DNA of 64,000 bases from Acrocarpospora macrocephala (GTDB lineage Bacteria; Actinomycetota; Actinomycetes; Streptosporangiales; Streptosporangiaceae). The number at the start of each line of letters is the position of its first letter. Within the stretch, counting starts at the first letter, position 1. Under the pieces are notes generated by a model. It was not told where the DNA came from and ran no database searches. It worked only from the letters and a program-made list of their open reading frames with translations. Shown in pieces: positions 46,670 to 54,331 of this stretch. Location of the stretch: positions 1 through 64,000 of the forward strand of contig NZ_BLAE01000015.1 of the NCBI RefSeq assembly GCF_009687865.1, in the 5' to 3' direction. The position numbers and the translations under genes are program-made.

Positions 46670-48261
46670 TGGCTGGACGGATCCGCGCCGACACTCCGAT
46701 CGGCAGCTGCCCGGGCTGCTTTTCCTGGGGATTCTCCTATGGATCGCAGTCCTACTGCCGGGCCTGCTACGACTTCGTCCGCCGTTACCGCTCCCGCGAA
46801 TGCGAAGGCTGCGATCGGATCATCGCGATCAAGAAGGGGTACTGCCGTCTGTGCTGGCTGCAGGCCGGCCTCACCGCGACCGGCGGACGCAGACTCGCCC
46901 TAGAGGACTTCAAGCCTGCCGGCTGCTGGCAGCTGTCCTTGGCCGGAATGAACCGCCTCGGCAACACCGGCCCGGCCCCCCAGATCTCGGCGGCCGAACC
47001 CGCTCTGATCCTCGACCCGGCTATCGGGACGCAGCTGGAGCTGCGTGCTCCCGGTGAGTCCCGGCATTTCGACGCACGGCATTGGGTCGCCGCCACCATC
47101 GTCAACGACGCCCTGTCGCAGACCAGGCGCATCGCAGCCGAACTCGCCGAGACCCGCGGCTGGAACAGCCGGATCGTCATCGAGACCGGCCGGGCGCTGG
47201 CCGTCGTGCTCGCCGACCACCAGGCCGGAGACCTGATCGCCTGGAGCGGGTTGTCGGCGACCTTGCACTCCCGGGACCTGAGCGTCACCCGCACCGCCCA
47301 GATCCTGGACCTTGCCGGGCTCCTGGACGACGACCGGATCTCTTCCTTCGCCGCCCTGAGGCGGGAACGGCTGCAACTCCTGCCCTCGCCGATGGCCGCC
47401 GATGTCGAGCACTGGCTGCTCACCCGCAGCAAGGGCGGACCTCGCAGCCGCCCCCGCAACGAACACACCGTCCGCATGAACCTCAACCGGGTCCACCCGC
47501 TGCTGCTGGACTGGGCCGGACAGGACTACCTGCACTTGCGTGAGGTCACCGCCACCGACGTGGTCGCGGCCACCGAGTTCCTGCCCTCGACCCGGCGCCG
47601 CCAGACCCTCACGGCCCTGCGATCGCTGTTCGGCCACTGCAAGAAGACCGGCAGGATCTTCCGCGATCCGACCCGAGGCGTCCACGACGGCCAGCGCCCC
47701 CTGATTCTCATCCAGCCGCTGCGACCCGAGGAGATCGACCAAGCCACGGCCGCCGCCCTCACCCCTGCGGCCCGTCTCGCTCTGGCCTTGGCCGCCGTCC
47801 ACGCAGCCCGGCCCAAGACCATCCGGGAACTGCATCTTGATGACGTCGACCTCGGCAACCGGCGGCTGACCCTAACCGGTCGAGCCCGTCCGCTCGACGA
47901 CCTGACCCGCACCCTGCTCCTGGCCTGGCTGCAGCACCGCAGTCTTCGCTGGCCCGGCACCGCCAACCCGCACCTGATCATCAACCAGCAGACCGCCATG
48001 GCCACCCGGGCCGTCAGCGAGAACTGGCTGACCGAGAGCTGCCGCGGTCTCACCGCCACCCTGGAAGCGCTCCGGGTCGACCGGCAACTCGAGGAAGCCC
48101 TCACCCACAACGGCGACCCCCTCCACCTGGCCGCCGTGTTCGGGATCGACGACACCACCGCCATCCGCTACGCAACCATCGCCCGACAGCTCCTGGAAAC
48201 CACCGCCGAACAGCACGATCCCGCCGGTTCCCGCGAACCCAAGGGTCAGAACGGCCCATAG
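46669..48261 (+). CDS. zinc-ribbon tyrosine-recombinase-like protein without catalytic His (trio gene 3)
   Basis: 530 residues. The N-terminus has four CxxC knuckles, C14-C17, C30-C33, C45-C48 and C59-C62, giving two zinc ribbons. Residues about 230-520 resemble a tyrosine recombinase: NEHTVRMNLNRVHPLLLDWA (core-binding), LAAVHAARPKTIRELHLDDV (arginine box) and FGIDDTTAIRYATIARQLLE, where the Tyr is kept but the LGH histidine reads FGID; the HxxR box is also not recognisable. It probably binds DNA and assists the active recombinase, or is a diverged recombinase. I know of no characterised member. Confidence 0.7.
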   Translation: MAGRIRADTPIGSCPGCFSWGFSYGSQSYCRACYDFVRRYRSRECEGCDRIIAIKKGYCRLCWLQAGLTATGGRRLALEDFKPAGCWQLSLAGMNRLGNTGPAPQISAAEPALILDPAIGTQLELRAPGESRHFDARHWVAATIVNDALSQTRRIAAELAETRGWNSRIVIETGRALAVVLADHQAGDLIAWSGLSATLHSRDLSVTRTAQILDLAGLLDDDRISSFAALRRERLQLLPSPMAADVEHWLLTRSKGGPRSRPRNEHTVRMNLNRVHPLLLDWAGQDYLHLREVTATDVVAATEFLPSTRRRQTLTALRSLFGHCKKTGRIFRDPTRGVHDGQRPLILIQPLRPEEIDQATAAALTPAARLALALAAVHAARPKTIRELHLDDVDLGNRRLTLTGRARPLDDLTRTLLLAWLQHRSLRWPGTANPHLIINQQTAMATRAVSENWLTESCRGLTATLEALRVDRQLEEALTHNGDPLHLAAVFGIDDTTAIRYATIARQLLETTAEQHDPAGSREPKGQNGP

Positions 48262-48272
48262 AGCATGAAGAC

Positions 48273-48291
48273 CCTCGGGTTCATCCCGAGG
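48273..48291 (+). terminator. hairpin after the recombinase trio
   Basis: 7-bp perfect stem cctcggg / cccgagg with a 5-nt loop, 12 bp after the third gene's stop. It adjoins the group II intron 3' end and could also belong to it. Confidence 0.45.
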
Positions 48292-48337
48292 AACCTTCAG
48301 TTCGCCCGAACTCTGGGGAAACCCCCGGCCTCTCGCA

Positions 48338-48371
48338 GAACCGGACGTAAACCTCTCGGCTTATCCGGCTC
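48338..48371 (-). ncRNA. group II intron domain V
   Basis: 34 nt that fold as domain V: gagccggat... pairs with ...gtccggttc, and aagcc/ggttt closes a GAGA tetraloop. The catalytic AGC triad is in gAGCcgg. Length and shape match the family exactly. Confidence 0.65.
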
Positions 48372-48840
48372 CCATCGCCCAGCCGTCAGGACGCGCGTCG
48401 AGTCGCCAGTGCGCGAACAGGCGGGGAGATCGCCGAGCGATCTCGGCCAGCCATACCATCGCGCGCCGTTCCCGGCGTTTGAGCCGCTTGTATTTCCGGC
48501 ACGCCCAGCCCACCAGGAGGGTGTTGAGGTGCCGGAGGAAGGAGAGCAACCGGGACCGGTAGAAGCGCCCGTAATAGTTGATCCACCCCTGCACGATGCT
48601 GTTGAACATACGGGCAAGGTCGTCCAGAGACTTGTCACTGCGCCGGGACAGATGCCAGGAGCGGACCACCGCTCCCATCGCCTTCATCGCCTGCGTGCTG
48701 ACCGCGGGCAAGAACGACACGAAGTGCTTGCCGTACTTGTTCTTGGCCAGCCGGGGCCGGAACTCATACCCCAGGAACGTGAACCGGATGTGCTCATACG
48801 AGCCCATCCGATCGGCGTCCTTGCAGTAGACGATGCGGCC
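48361..48840 (-). pseudogene. group II intron maturase, C-terminal part
   Basis: Reading leftward: CGRIVYCKDADRMGSYEHIR, FTFLGYEFRPRLAKN, then the GIIM maturase region SIVQGWINYYGRFYRSRLLS and WACRKYKRLKRRERRAM. Only the last ~155 residues of a ~400-600-residue protein remain; the polymerase core with YADD is gone. Confidence 0.75.
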
Positions 48841-48883
48841 GCATAGCGTTCGTCGCAGAGGTCATGCAGGGAGATGTGACAGG

Positions 48884-48906
48884 CGCTGACGCGCTGGTCG
48901 TCAGCG
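48884..48906 (-). terminator. hairpin at the end of the tricarboxylate operon
   Basis: 8-bp perfect stem cgctgacg / cgtcagcg with a 7-nt loop, overlapping the stop codon of the citrate-synthase-like gene. Confidence 0.45.
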
Positions 48907-50091
48907 TGGGCAGTAGACGGAGTGGTAGATGCCGCGGACGGGGTTTTGGGCGTATTCCTCACCGGCGTGTGCGATCCATCCGGTAGATCGGGCGATTGCG
49001 AAGATCGCCTCGGCCGCGCCCGGCACCATCTGGCCGACGTTCGCCAGTACGGTCAGGACGAATCCGATGTTCGGGGGCGGCAGGCTCGAAAGCGGTGCGC
49101 GGTGCAACGCTGAGTTCACGGGGTCCAGAGCGTCGGGGTCGACGCCGGTGAGCAGGTTCAGGAGAATCCGGGCCCGTGGGTCGCCGTCCGGGTAGGACGC
49201 GTGACCGAAACCGGGGACAGGCTCCCCCGTGCGCGGGCGATAGGGGTCGGCCGCGGACCGGGCGCCGTCCAGCAGCGCCGACAGCCCCAGGACCGTCGCG
49301 CTCTTGACGGGGCCGCCGTTGATGTCGAGACCGAGGCGGACGATGCCGGAGATACCGACGCCGGCCCGGGCCGCCATACGGACGACCCGCGTCGACTCCG
49401 GAAGATCATGGTCGGCGAGCAGGATGAGGGCGGCGTCCAGGACTCCGACCACCGCCGGAGTCGGCTCGCGGGAGCTGAGGCGCGACCACAGCATGGACGC
49501 GAACCGGCTCTCGTCACCCGGCCCCTTGCCGGACGCATGAGGCAGCGCGCGTACGGCGGTGGTCAGGAACTCGGCCGCATAGCGGCGGCTGTCGGCGGAC
49601 CAGCCTTCACCCCGAGGCGGCTTCAGCATCGAGCCCGCACAGGCGGCGGTCATCCGGAGACGATCGAGCGGAGTCGCGTCCGCCGGCAGCACGCGGGCCG
49701 CCGCGCGGCACTTTTCCACCAGATCGGCGTCCGCCTCCCAGGGCCCTGCGCTCTCGTTCTCCTCGTCGTCCCACAAGGTGAGCGCAACCTGTTCGAATGA
49801 GGAGTCGCGGACCAAGGTCGAGACCTCATGGCTGCGGTAGTAGAGGCAGCCGTTCTTGATCAGTGTGATCGCGGACTCCACCGGCCGGGGGATGTACGAG
49901 CGCCGCCAGGCCGTGAGGCTGGCGAGGTGCTCCACGTCGTCGGCGCGCACCTCGCTGCCCCGGCCACTGGTGGACCTGCGGCTGCGCAGGCGGCCACGGC
50001 TCACGTACGAATAGACCGTTTCTCGCTTGATGCCGAGCCGCTGGCACGTCTCCTCCATGGTCAGCCACTCACCGTCGATCGTCTTCGCCAC
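48901..50091 (-). CDS. HTH/citrate-synthase-like protein with missing catalytic residues
   Basis: 396 residues from the GTG at 50091 (GGAGGGA upstream). Residues 8-50 are an excisionase/MerR-type helix-turn-helix: WLTMEETCQRLGIKRETVYS and YVSRGRLRSRRS. The rest aligns with actinomycete citrate synthase/citryl-CoA lyase-like proteins: LLADHDLPESTRVVRMAARA, VPGFGHASYPDGDPRA and ARSTGWIAHAGEEY. Of the three citrate synthase catalytic residues only His297 (FGHAS) remains; the first His (GPLHG) reads GPVKS with Lys263, and the Asp (PNVDF) reads PNIGF with Gly343. It is the last gene of the operon. A regulatory or altered lyase role is likelier than citrate synthesis. Confidence 0.75.
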   Translation of the reverse strand: MAKTIDGEWLTMEETCQRLGIKRETVYSYVSRGRLRSRRSTSGRGSEVRADDVEHLASLTAWRRSYIPRPVESAITLIKNGCLYYRSHEVSTLVRDSSFEQVALTLWDDEENESAGPWEADADLVEKCRAAARVLPADATPLDRLRMTAACAGSMLKPPRGEGWSADSRRYAAEFLTTAVRALPHASGKGPGDESRFASMLWSRLSSREPTPAVVGVLDAALILLADHDLPESTRVVRMAARAGVGISGIVRLGLDINGGPVKSATVLGLSALLDGARSAADPYRPRTGEPVPGFGHASYPDGDPRARILLNLLTGVDPDALDPVNSALHRAPLSSLPPPNIGFVLTVLANVGQMVPGAAEAIFAIARSTGWIAHAGEEYAQNPVRGIYHSVYCPR

Positions 50092-50157
50092 TGCGACTCC
50101 CTCCTCCATATCGAGTCAGCGGGGCTGGCCGCGTTCCAATCGAACGGGAGGTCCGGG

Positions 50158-50676
50158 TCAGCTCGCCGCGGCGCGGGGGGCGATGAGGCCGCGGCGCTCA
50201 AGCAACTCGATGACGCCCCCGCCGAGCATGATCTCAAGGGGGGTGTCCGCCGCCGGAGTCACCGGAAGGACGTTGCCGTCACGATGGTTGGTCACGGTCC
50301 AGTCATCGATGTCCACGGTGATCGAGTCGCCTTCCTGGACCAGGCTGGAGATGCCAGGACACTCGAACGCGGGGAGGCCGAAGTTCATGGCGGTACGGTG
50401 AAAGAGCGTGTTGATCGATTCGGCGACGACCACGCCGATCCCGCACGTGCGGAGGGAGAGCGCGGCCGGGCGGGACGAGCCGATTCCGAAGTTGTGTCCC
50501 GCGACGAGCGCGTCGCCCTGCTTGACCTCGTCCACCCAGCCGGGGCGATTGGCGGAGAAGACCACTTTCGCGCGGTCCGCTGGGGACCGCCAGAGGTAGG
50601 GTCCCGGCAGCATCAGATCAGTGTCCATGTTGTCGCCGAACACCCAGGTGCGGGCGGTGAACTGAGCCCTGGCCAT
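50158..50676 (-). CDS. aconitase/isopropylmalate-isomerase-type small subunit
   Basis: 172 residues, the swivel domain: ARTWVFGDNMDTDLMLPGPY, VAGHNFGIGSSRPAALSLRT (substrate-binding GxGSSR loop, here GIGSSR) and NTLFHRTAMNFGLPAFECPG. It pairs with the large subunit encoded 3 bp upstream. Enzymes of this two-subunit type isomerise isopropylmalate, homoaconitate, methylcitrate or citramalate/citraconate. No leucine genes are nearby, so a catabolic substrate is likely. Confidence 0.85.
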   Translation of the reverse strand: MARAQFTARTWVFGDNMDTDLMLPGPYLWRSPADRAKVVFSANRPGWVDEVKQGDALVAGHNFGIGSSRPAALSLRTCGIGVVVAESINTLFHRTAMNFGLPAFECPGISSLVQEGDSITVDIDDWTVTNHRDGNVLPVTPAADTPLEIMLGGGVIELLERRGLIAPRAAAS

Positions 50677-50679
50677 GTT

Positions 50680-51957
50680 TCAGTCCCTCTCGAAGTAGCC
50701 GGAGGCGCGCGCGATACGCCCCTCGATGGCCGACGCGGCGACGGTCGCCGGAGACGCCATGTAGATCTGCGCGCTCGACGCGCCCATCCGCCCCTTGAAG
50801 TTGCGGGTGCTGGCGGTGATGCAGACCTCGTCCGGGGCCAGGACGCCGAGGTTGCCACCGAAGCACGCGCCGCAGGTCGCCGGGGTCACAATCGCTCCGG
50901 CATCCATCAGAACCTCGACGATCCCCGAACGCACGGCCGCGAGGTAGACCGCCTGGCTCCCTGGAGTGACGATCAGGCGGGTGCCCGGCGCGACCTTGCG
51001 GCCACGCAGCACCTGCGCGGCGGCCTCGAGGTCGTCGAGCATGCCGTTGGCGCAGGACCCGATGAACGCCTGGTCGATCCTGCGGCCCTCGACCTCGGCG
51101 ATCGCCACCGTCTGGTTGAGCACCCCGTCCGGCAGGGCGACGAGCGGTTCCACGGCGCCGAGGTCGATCTCACGGCGCGCCACGTAGCGGGCATCGGGGT
51201 CCGGCATCGTCGGACGGGGCACGGCCCCGGGATTCCGCTCGGCGAGGTAGCCGAGCATCAGGTCGTCCGGTTCGAAGACGCTGAAATTGGCCGAGAGCTC
51301 CGTGCCCATCGTCGCGATCGTCCTGCGGGCGTTCATGTTCAGTGACGCGATACCGGGCCCGCCGTATTCGATGTTCTGGCCGGTGTGCGCGCCCCAGCGG
51401 CCCGCGATCATCAAGAAGACGTCCTTGGCGGAGACTCCGGGGCGGAGGCTGCCGTGCAGGTCATAGCGTACGGTTTCACCGGCGACGAACCAGGTCTGTC
51501 CCGTCACCGCGGTGTAGACCATGTCAGGTCGCCCGACCGCGATCGCGGCGCAGTTGAACGCGCCGAGAGCGCAGGCGTGGGAGTCACTGTTGACCAGCAC
51601 GGTTCCCGGGATGGCGTAGCCGTTCTCGGCGACGATGACATGGGAGATGCCCTGGTCCGCGCCGACGTCGTGTAGTCGTGTGATTCCGAAGCGGGCGGCG
51701 AACTGCCTGGCGAGACGGTGGGCTTGCGCCGTCATCTCGGTGTTCGCGGGTACCAGATGATCGAGGACGATGGCGATCCGCTCGGGATGCCGGACACTGA
51801 TCACGTCGTCCCAGCGCTCTTCGGAAAGCCTGGCCGGCTGGAACGTGGAGTCGAGCATCACGATGGTCTCCACGTCCACCGTCACCGTGTCGCCGGCTCT
51901 GACTTCCTGCACCCCCGCGGAACTCGCGAGGATCTTCTCGGTCATCGTCATGCCCAT
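50680..51957 (-). CDS. aconitase/isopropylmalate-isomerase-type large subunit
   Basis: 425 residues from the ATG at 51957; AGGAAG ends 9 nt before it, while a GTG at 51966 abuts that site and cannot be used. VLDHLVPANTEMTAQAHRLA, VNSDSHACALGAFNCAAIAV, and the three iron-sulfur cysteines in FIGSCANG and TPATCGACFGG are present. So it should carry a 4Fe-4S cluster and dehydrate/hydrate a hydroxy-di- or tricarboxylate. A perfect operator-like palindrome lies 38 bp upstream, inside the operon, after the marR gene. Confidence 0.85.
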   Translation of the reverse strand: MGMTMTEKILASSAGVQEVRAGDTVTVDVETIVMLDSTFQPARLSEERWDDVISVRHPERIAIVLDHLVPANTEMTAQAHRLARQFAARFGITRLHDVGADQGISHVIVAENGYAIPGTVLVNSDSHACALGAFNCAAIAVGRPDMVYTAVTGQTWFVAGETVRYDLHGSLRPGVSAKDVFLMIAGRWGAHTGQNIEYGGPGIASLNMNARRTIATMGTELSANFSVFEPDDLMLGYLAERNPGAVPRPTMPDPDARYVARREIDLGAVEPLVALPDGVLNQTVAIAEVEGRRIDQAFIGSCANGMLDDLEAAAQVLRGRKVAPGTRLIVTPGSQAVYLAAVRSGIVEVLMDAGAIVTPATCGACFGGNLGVLAPDEVCITASTRNFKGRMGASSAQIYMASPATVAASAIEGRIARASGYFERD

Positions 51958-51994
51958 TGGCGTCACTTCCTGTCAGTAAATCGAAGTCGATCTC

Positions 51995-52023
51995 AATTTA
52001 CTTGTCATGACGACAAGTAAATT
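51995..52023. promoter_or_regulatory. probable MarR operator before the aconitase-type genes
   Basis: Arms aatttacttgtc / gacaagtaaatt are perfectly inverted over 12 bp with a 5-bp spacer (atgac). It lies in an AT-rich 117-bp gap between marR and the large-subunit gene. The AT-rich, symmetric form fits a MarR-family site. It gives the aconitase - citrate-synthase-like part its own control point. Confidence 0.7.
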
Positions 52024-52074
52024 TAGCATGCTTATGCCACCGTTGACCAGCATGTTCTCGCCGGTGAGCGGGGC

Positions 52075-52548
52075 TTAGATCTCGCCGTACGCCTTGACGC
52101 GGTCGACGAATTCGCGAAGAGTCTCGTGGAGGAGTCTGCGCCGGTCGCCCGGCATGTCGGCGGCGGCTCGCTCGATTACCGTGCCCTGAAGCACGCGCAT
52201 CGTCGCGAACAGCGACTGGCCCTTGGGAGTGACGCGGACCAGGATCTGACGGGCGTCGCCGCCGCTTCTCCCGCGAACGACCAGACCCTCGGCGACGAGC
52301 CGGTCGACCAGCCTGCTGACGGAGGACGGCGAAAGGCCCATACCCTGGCCGAGCTGGGTCTGAGTCCGGGGGCCGTGCCGAAGTCGGCGCAGCATCCGAG
52401 CCTGAACCAAGGTGATGTTGGCGCGCTGCTCCAATTCGTACTGGAACGGCTCGATCAGAGTTACCGCGTCCAGATAGACCCGGAGCAGGTCCCTGCTGGT
52501 GAGCTCGCCCTCGGCCGGCTCCGACATGACCGAATCATACGTCGTCAC
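52075..52548 (-). CDS. MarR-family transcriptional regulator
   Basis: 157 residues with a winged helix: ITLVQARMLRRLRHGPRTQT, QLGQGMGLSPSSVSRLVDRL, and the wing VVRGRSGGDARQILVRVTPK. Encoded between the CoA-ester lyase gene (21 bp upstream) and the aconitase-type genes; the palindrome at 51995-52023 is the probable target. The inducer is likely a pathway acid or CoA ester, as for many MarR proteins of acid catabolism. Confidence 0.85.
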   Translation of the reverse strand: MTTYDSVMSEPAEGELTSRDLLRVYLDAVTLIEPFQYELEQRANITLVQARMLRRLRHGPRTQTQLGQGMGLSPSSVSRLVDRLVAEGLVVRGRSGGDARQILVRVTPKGQSLFATMRVLQGTVIERAAADMPGDRRRLLHETLREFVDRVKAYGEI

Positions 52549-52569
52549 GCCTCGACCCCCATCGCAGGC

Positions 52570-53370
52570 TCAGGCCGGTGTGGCACGGCCGAGCCTGAGC
52601 AGGTTGCGGGCTCGCTCCGCGACGGGCGCGTCGACGAAGTCACCGGCGGGCGTCCGGGTGGCCGCCTGACCGGCCGCGTCGAAGGCCCGTACGATCTCGC
52701 GGGCGTGCGCGAGTTGCGACTCGGACGGGGTGAAGACCTCGTTGATGACGTCGACCTGACCGGGGTGGACGGCCACCTTGCCGAAGAACCCCAGTTCGCG
52801 GGCCGCGACGGCCTCCCGGCGCAGCGCGTCCAGATCCCGGATGGCCGCGAAGGCGCTGTCGACGGGGGGCACGGCCCCGGCCGCGCTCGACGCCATGACG
52901 ACCTGGCTTCGCGCCAGGAGCATGGACTCCCAGCCCGTTCCCGACCTCAGATCCCTGCTCAGGTCCTGGATACCCATCGAGAGCCCCGCGACGCCGGGCG
53001 CCGCCGCGATCTCCCGAGCGGCCAGCACGCCACGTGCGCTCTCCAGGATCGGGTGGAGCCGAGCGTCCGGCGCGCGGGCGGCGACCCAGGCCAGATCCTC
53101 GGCCGACTCGACCTTGGGGACCTTGATGTCCGCGCAGAGACCACCAATGGCTTCGAGGTCCCGCTCGGCCTGCTCGGTCCGCACCGCGTTGATGCGGACG
53201 TACGCGGGGCGGCGCCCGAGCACCTCGGCGACGAGCTTGCGCGCCTCGGCCTTGCGCTCCGGCGGGACCGCGTCCTCCAGGTCGAGGATGACCGCGTCCG
53301 CGCCGCAGTCGAAGACCTTCCCGAGCAGCTTCGCCGAATGTCCCGGCGCGTAGAGATAACTTCGATGCAC
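52570..53370 (-). CDS. HpcH/HpaI (CitE-like) CoA-ester lyase
   Basis: 266 residues from the GTG at 53370, chosen because GGGAG lies 8 nt upstream; a TTG 6 nt earlier is too close to it. RSYLYAPGHSAKLLGKVFDC, AVILDLEDAVPPERKAEARK (metal Asp/Glu region), YVRINAV (substrate Arg) and LHPILESARGVLAAREIAAA with a metal Glu; AVHPGQVDVIN near the end. It is the CitE-like fold that cleaves citramalyl-CoA, malyl-CoA or related esters to acetyl-CoA or pyruvate parts. With the adjacent hydratases and CoA-transferase it completes a dicarboxylate degradation triad. Confidence 0.85.
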   Translation of the reverse strand: MHRSYLYAPGHSAKLLGKVFDCGADAVILDLEDAVPPERKAEARKLVAEVLGRRPAYVRINAVRTEQAERDLEAIGGLCADIKVPKVESAEDLAWVAARAPDARLHPILESARGVLAAREIAAAPGVAGLSMGIQDLSRDLRSGTGWESMLLARSQVVMASSAAGAVPPVDSAFAAIRDLDALRREAVAARELGFFGKVAVHPGQVDVINEVFTPSESQLAHAREIVRAFDAAGQAATRTPAGDFVDAPVAERARNLLRLGRATPA

Positions 53371-53386
53371 GGCCAACGCTCCCGTC

Positions 53387-53818
53387 TCAGAGCACGTCGA
53401 CGGAGGCCGTGCCGGCCATGACGACGGTGCCCTCCCCCGTCACGCAGCTGACCGCGAGCTGGACCCGGCTGCCGGGCGCGCTCTTCGCCAGCCCCGTGAC
53501 CTCGACGCGTCCGGTGATCGTGGCACCCGGCCTGACCGGGGCGAGGTAGGCGACGGAAAGAGCGCCGCTGGTCAGCCAGGAGCGGGGAAAATGGCGAAGC
53601 AACAGATCGTCGACAAGGGCCAGGGCGAAGGGGCCGGAGGCGATCGGCCCGCCGTACTCGCTCTTTCCGGCGAAGTCGCCGCTGTAGTGGATCGGGTTCC
53701 GGAAACCCAGCGTGTCGGTGTACTCGACCATCAGGTCCTGGGTGATCTCGCGGGACGTTCCCTCGATCACGGTCTCGGCCTCGCTCTCGTTCGTCGTTGT
53801 GTCTGCGGTGACGGCCAT
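53387..53818 (-). CDS. MaoC-like dehydratase, subunit 1
   Basis: 143 residues from the ATG at 53818 (GAAGGA upstream). TDTLGFRNPIHYSGDFAGKS has the MaoC/hydratase-2 motif with the catalytic His after the proline (NPIH, Asp/Asn position Asn); ALSVAYLAPVRPGATITGRV is the hot-dog core. It should hydrate an enoyl-CoA. It lies 11 bp downstream of a second MaoC-type gene; the two probably form a heteromer. Confidence 0.8.
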   Translation of the reverse strand: MAVTADTTTNESEAETVIEGTSREITQDLMVEYTDTLGFRNPIHYSGDFAGKSEYGGPIASGPFALALVDDLLLRHFPRSWLTSGALSVAYLAPVRPGATITGRVEVTGLAKSAPGSRVQLAVSCVTGEGTVVMAGTASVDVL

Positions 53819-53829
53819 AGTGAAATCCT

Positions 53830-54285
53830 TCAGCTCGGCCAGATACGGGTCCGGCGTCCCCAGATGACCGGGCTCCCGACGTTCCTGGTGGTCTGCGAGT
53901 CCATGACCACGTACAGGCGCCCGCGCTTCTCGTACTTGGCGTGCACGGTGGTCCGGGTGGTCAGGGTGTCGCCGACGTAGCACGGTCCCTGCATCCGGAG
54001 CTCCTGCTTGGCGTACACCCCGCCGGGAGGCAGCAGCACGCCAGGGACCGCCGCGACGAACTGGTAGGCGGCGGCATACGCCGGCGGCATCACCGCCTGC
54101 TCGTGCCCGCTCGCCCGGGCGGCCTCGGAGTCGACGGCGACCGGTGCGGTGTAGGCGAGAATGCGAATGACGTCGCGGTAGCGCTCTGGGGTGAGCTCGA
54201 ACTCGGCCACGAACTCCTGGCCGATCGTGAAGTCGTCGTAGTGGTGGACCTTGCTTTCGGCCGGAATGGCCGTCGGGGTGTTCAC
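53830..54285 (-). CDS. MaoC-like dehydratase, subunit 2 (N-terminal-domain type)
   Basis: 151 residues. VHHYDDFTIGQEFVAEFELT, YRDVIRILAYTAPVAVDSEA, VMPPAYAAAYQFVAAVPGVL and LRMQGPCYVGDTLTTRTTVH resemble the N-terminal hot-dog unit of split hydratases (MaoC_dehydrat_N type). The catalytic His is not evident here, consistent with a structural partner for subunit 1. GGAAGG precedes the GTG at 54285. Confidence 0.75.
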   Translation of the reverse strand: MNTPTAIPAESKVHHYDDFTIGQEFVAEFELTPERYRDVIRILAYTAPVAVDSEAARASGHEQAVMPPAYAAAYQFVAAVPGVLLPPGGVYAKQELRMQGPCYVGDTLTTRTTVHAKYEKRGRLYVVMDSQTTRNVGSPVIWGRRTRIWPS

Positions 54286-54331
54286 AGGTGGGGATCCTTC
54301 CTGCTCGTCTCTTGTCGTTTGTTCGCGGAGC

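Larger units (their letters stand above)
48310..48850 (-). mobile_element. group II intron, 3' fragment
   Basis: On the minus strand this carries the C-terminal part of an intron reverse transcriptase/maturase, then domain V, then a GC-rich domain VI-like tail (gagaggccgggggtttcccc). The 5' part of the intron and of its protein is missing: homology stops at about 48850, 50 bp from the end of the citrate-synthase-like gene. The exact 3' splice site is uncertain. Confidence 0.65.

Noticed and set aside
49828-51345. Rightward open frame of 505 codons opposite the aconitase-type genes
   Set aside because: Antisense of conserved aconitase-type proteins; composition is only charged residues and glycine.
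50158-51957. Leucine biosynthesis leuCD
   Set aside because: The fold and iron-sulfur motifs fit, but there are no other leu genes and the operon is MarR-linked and catabolic.
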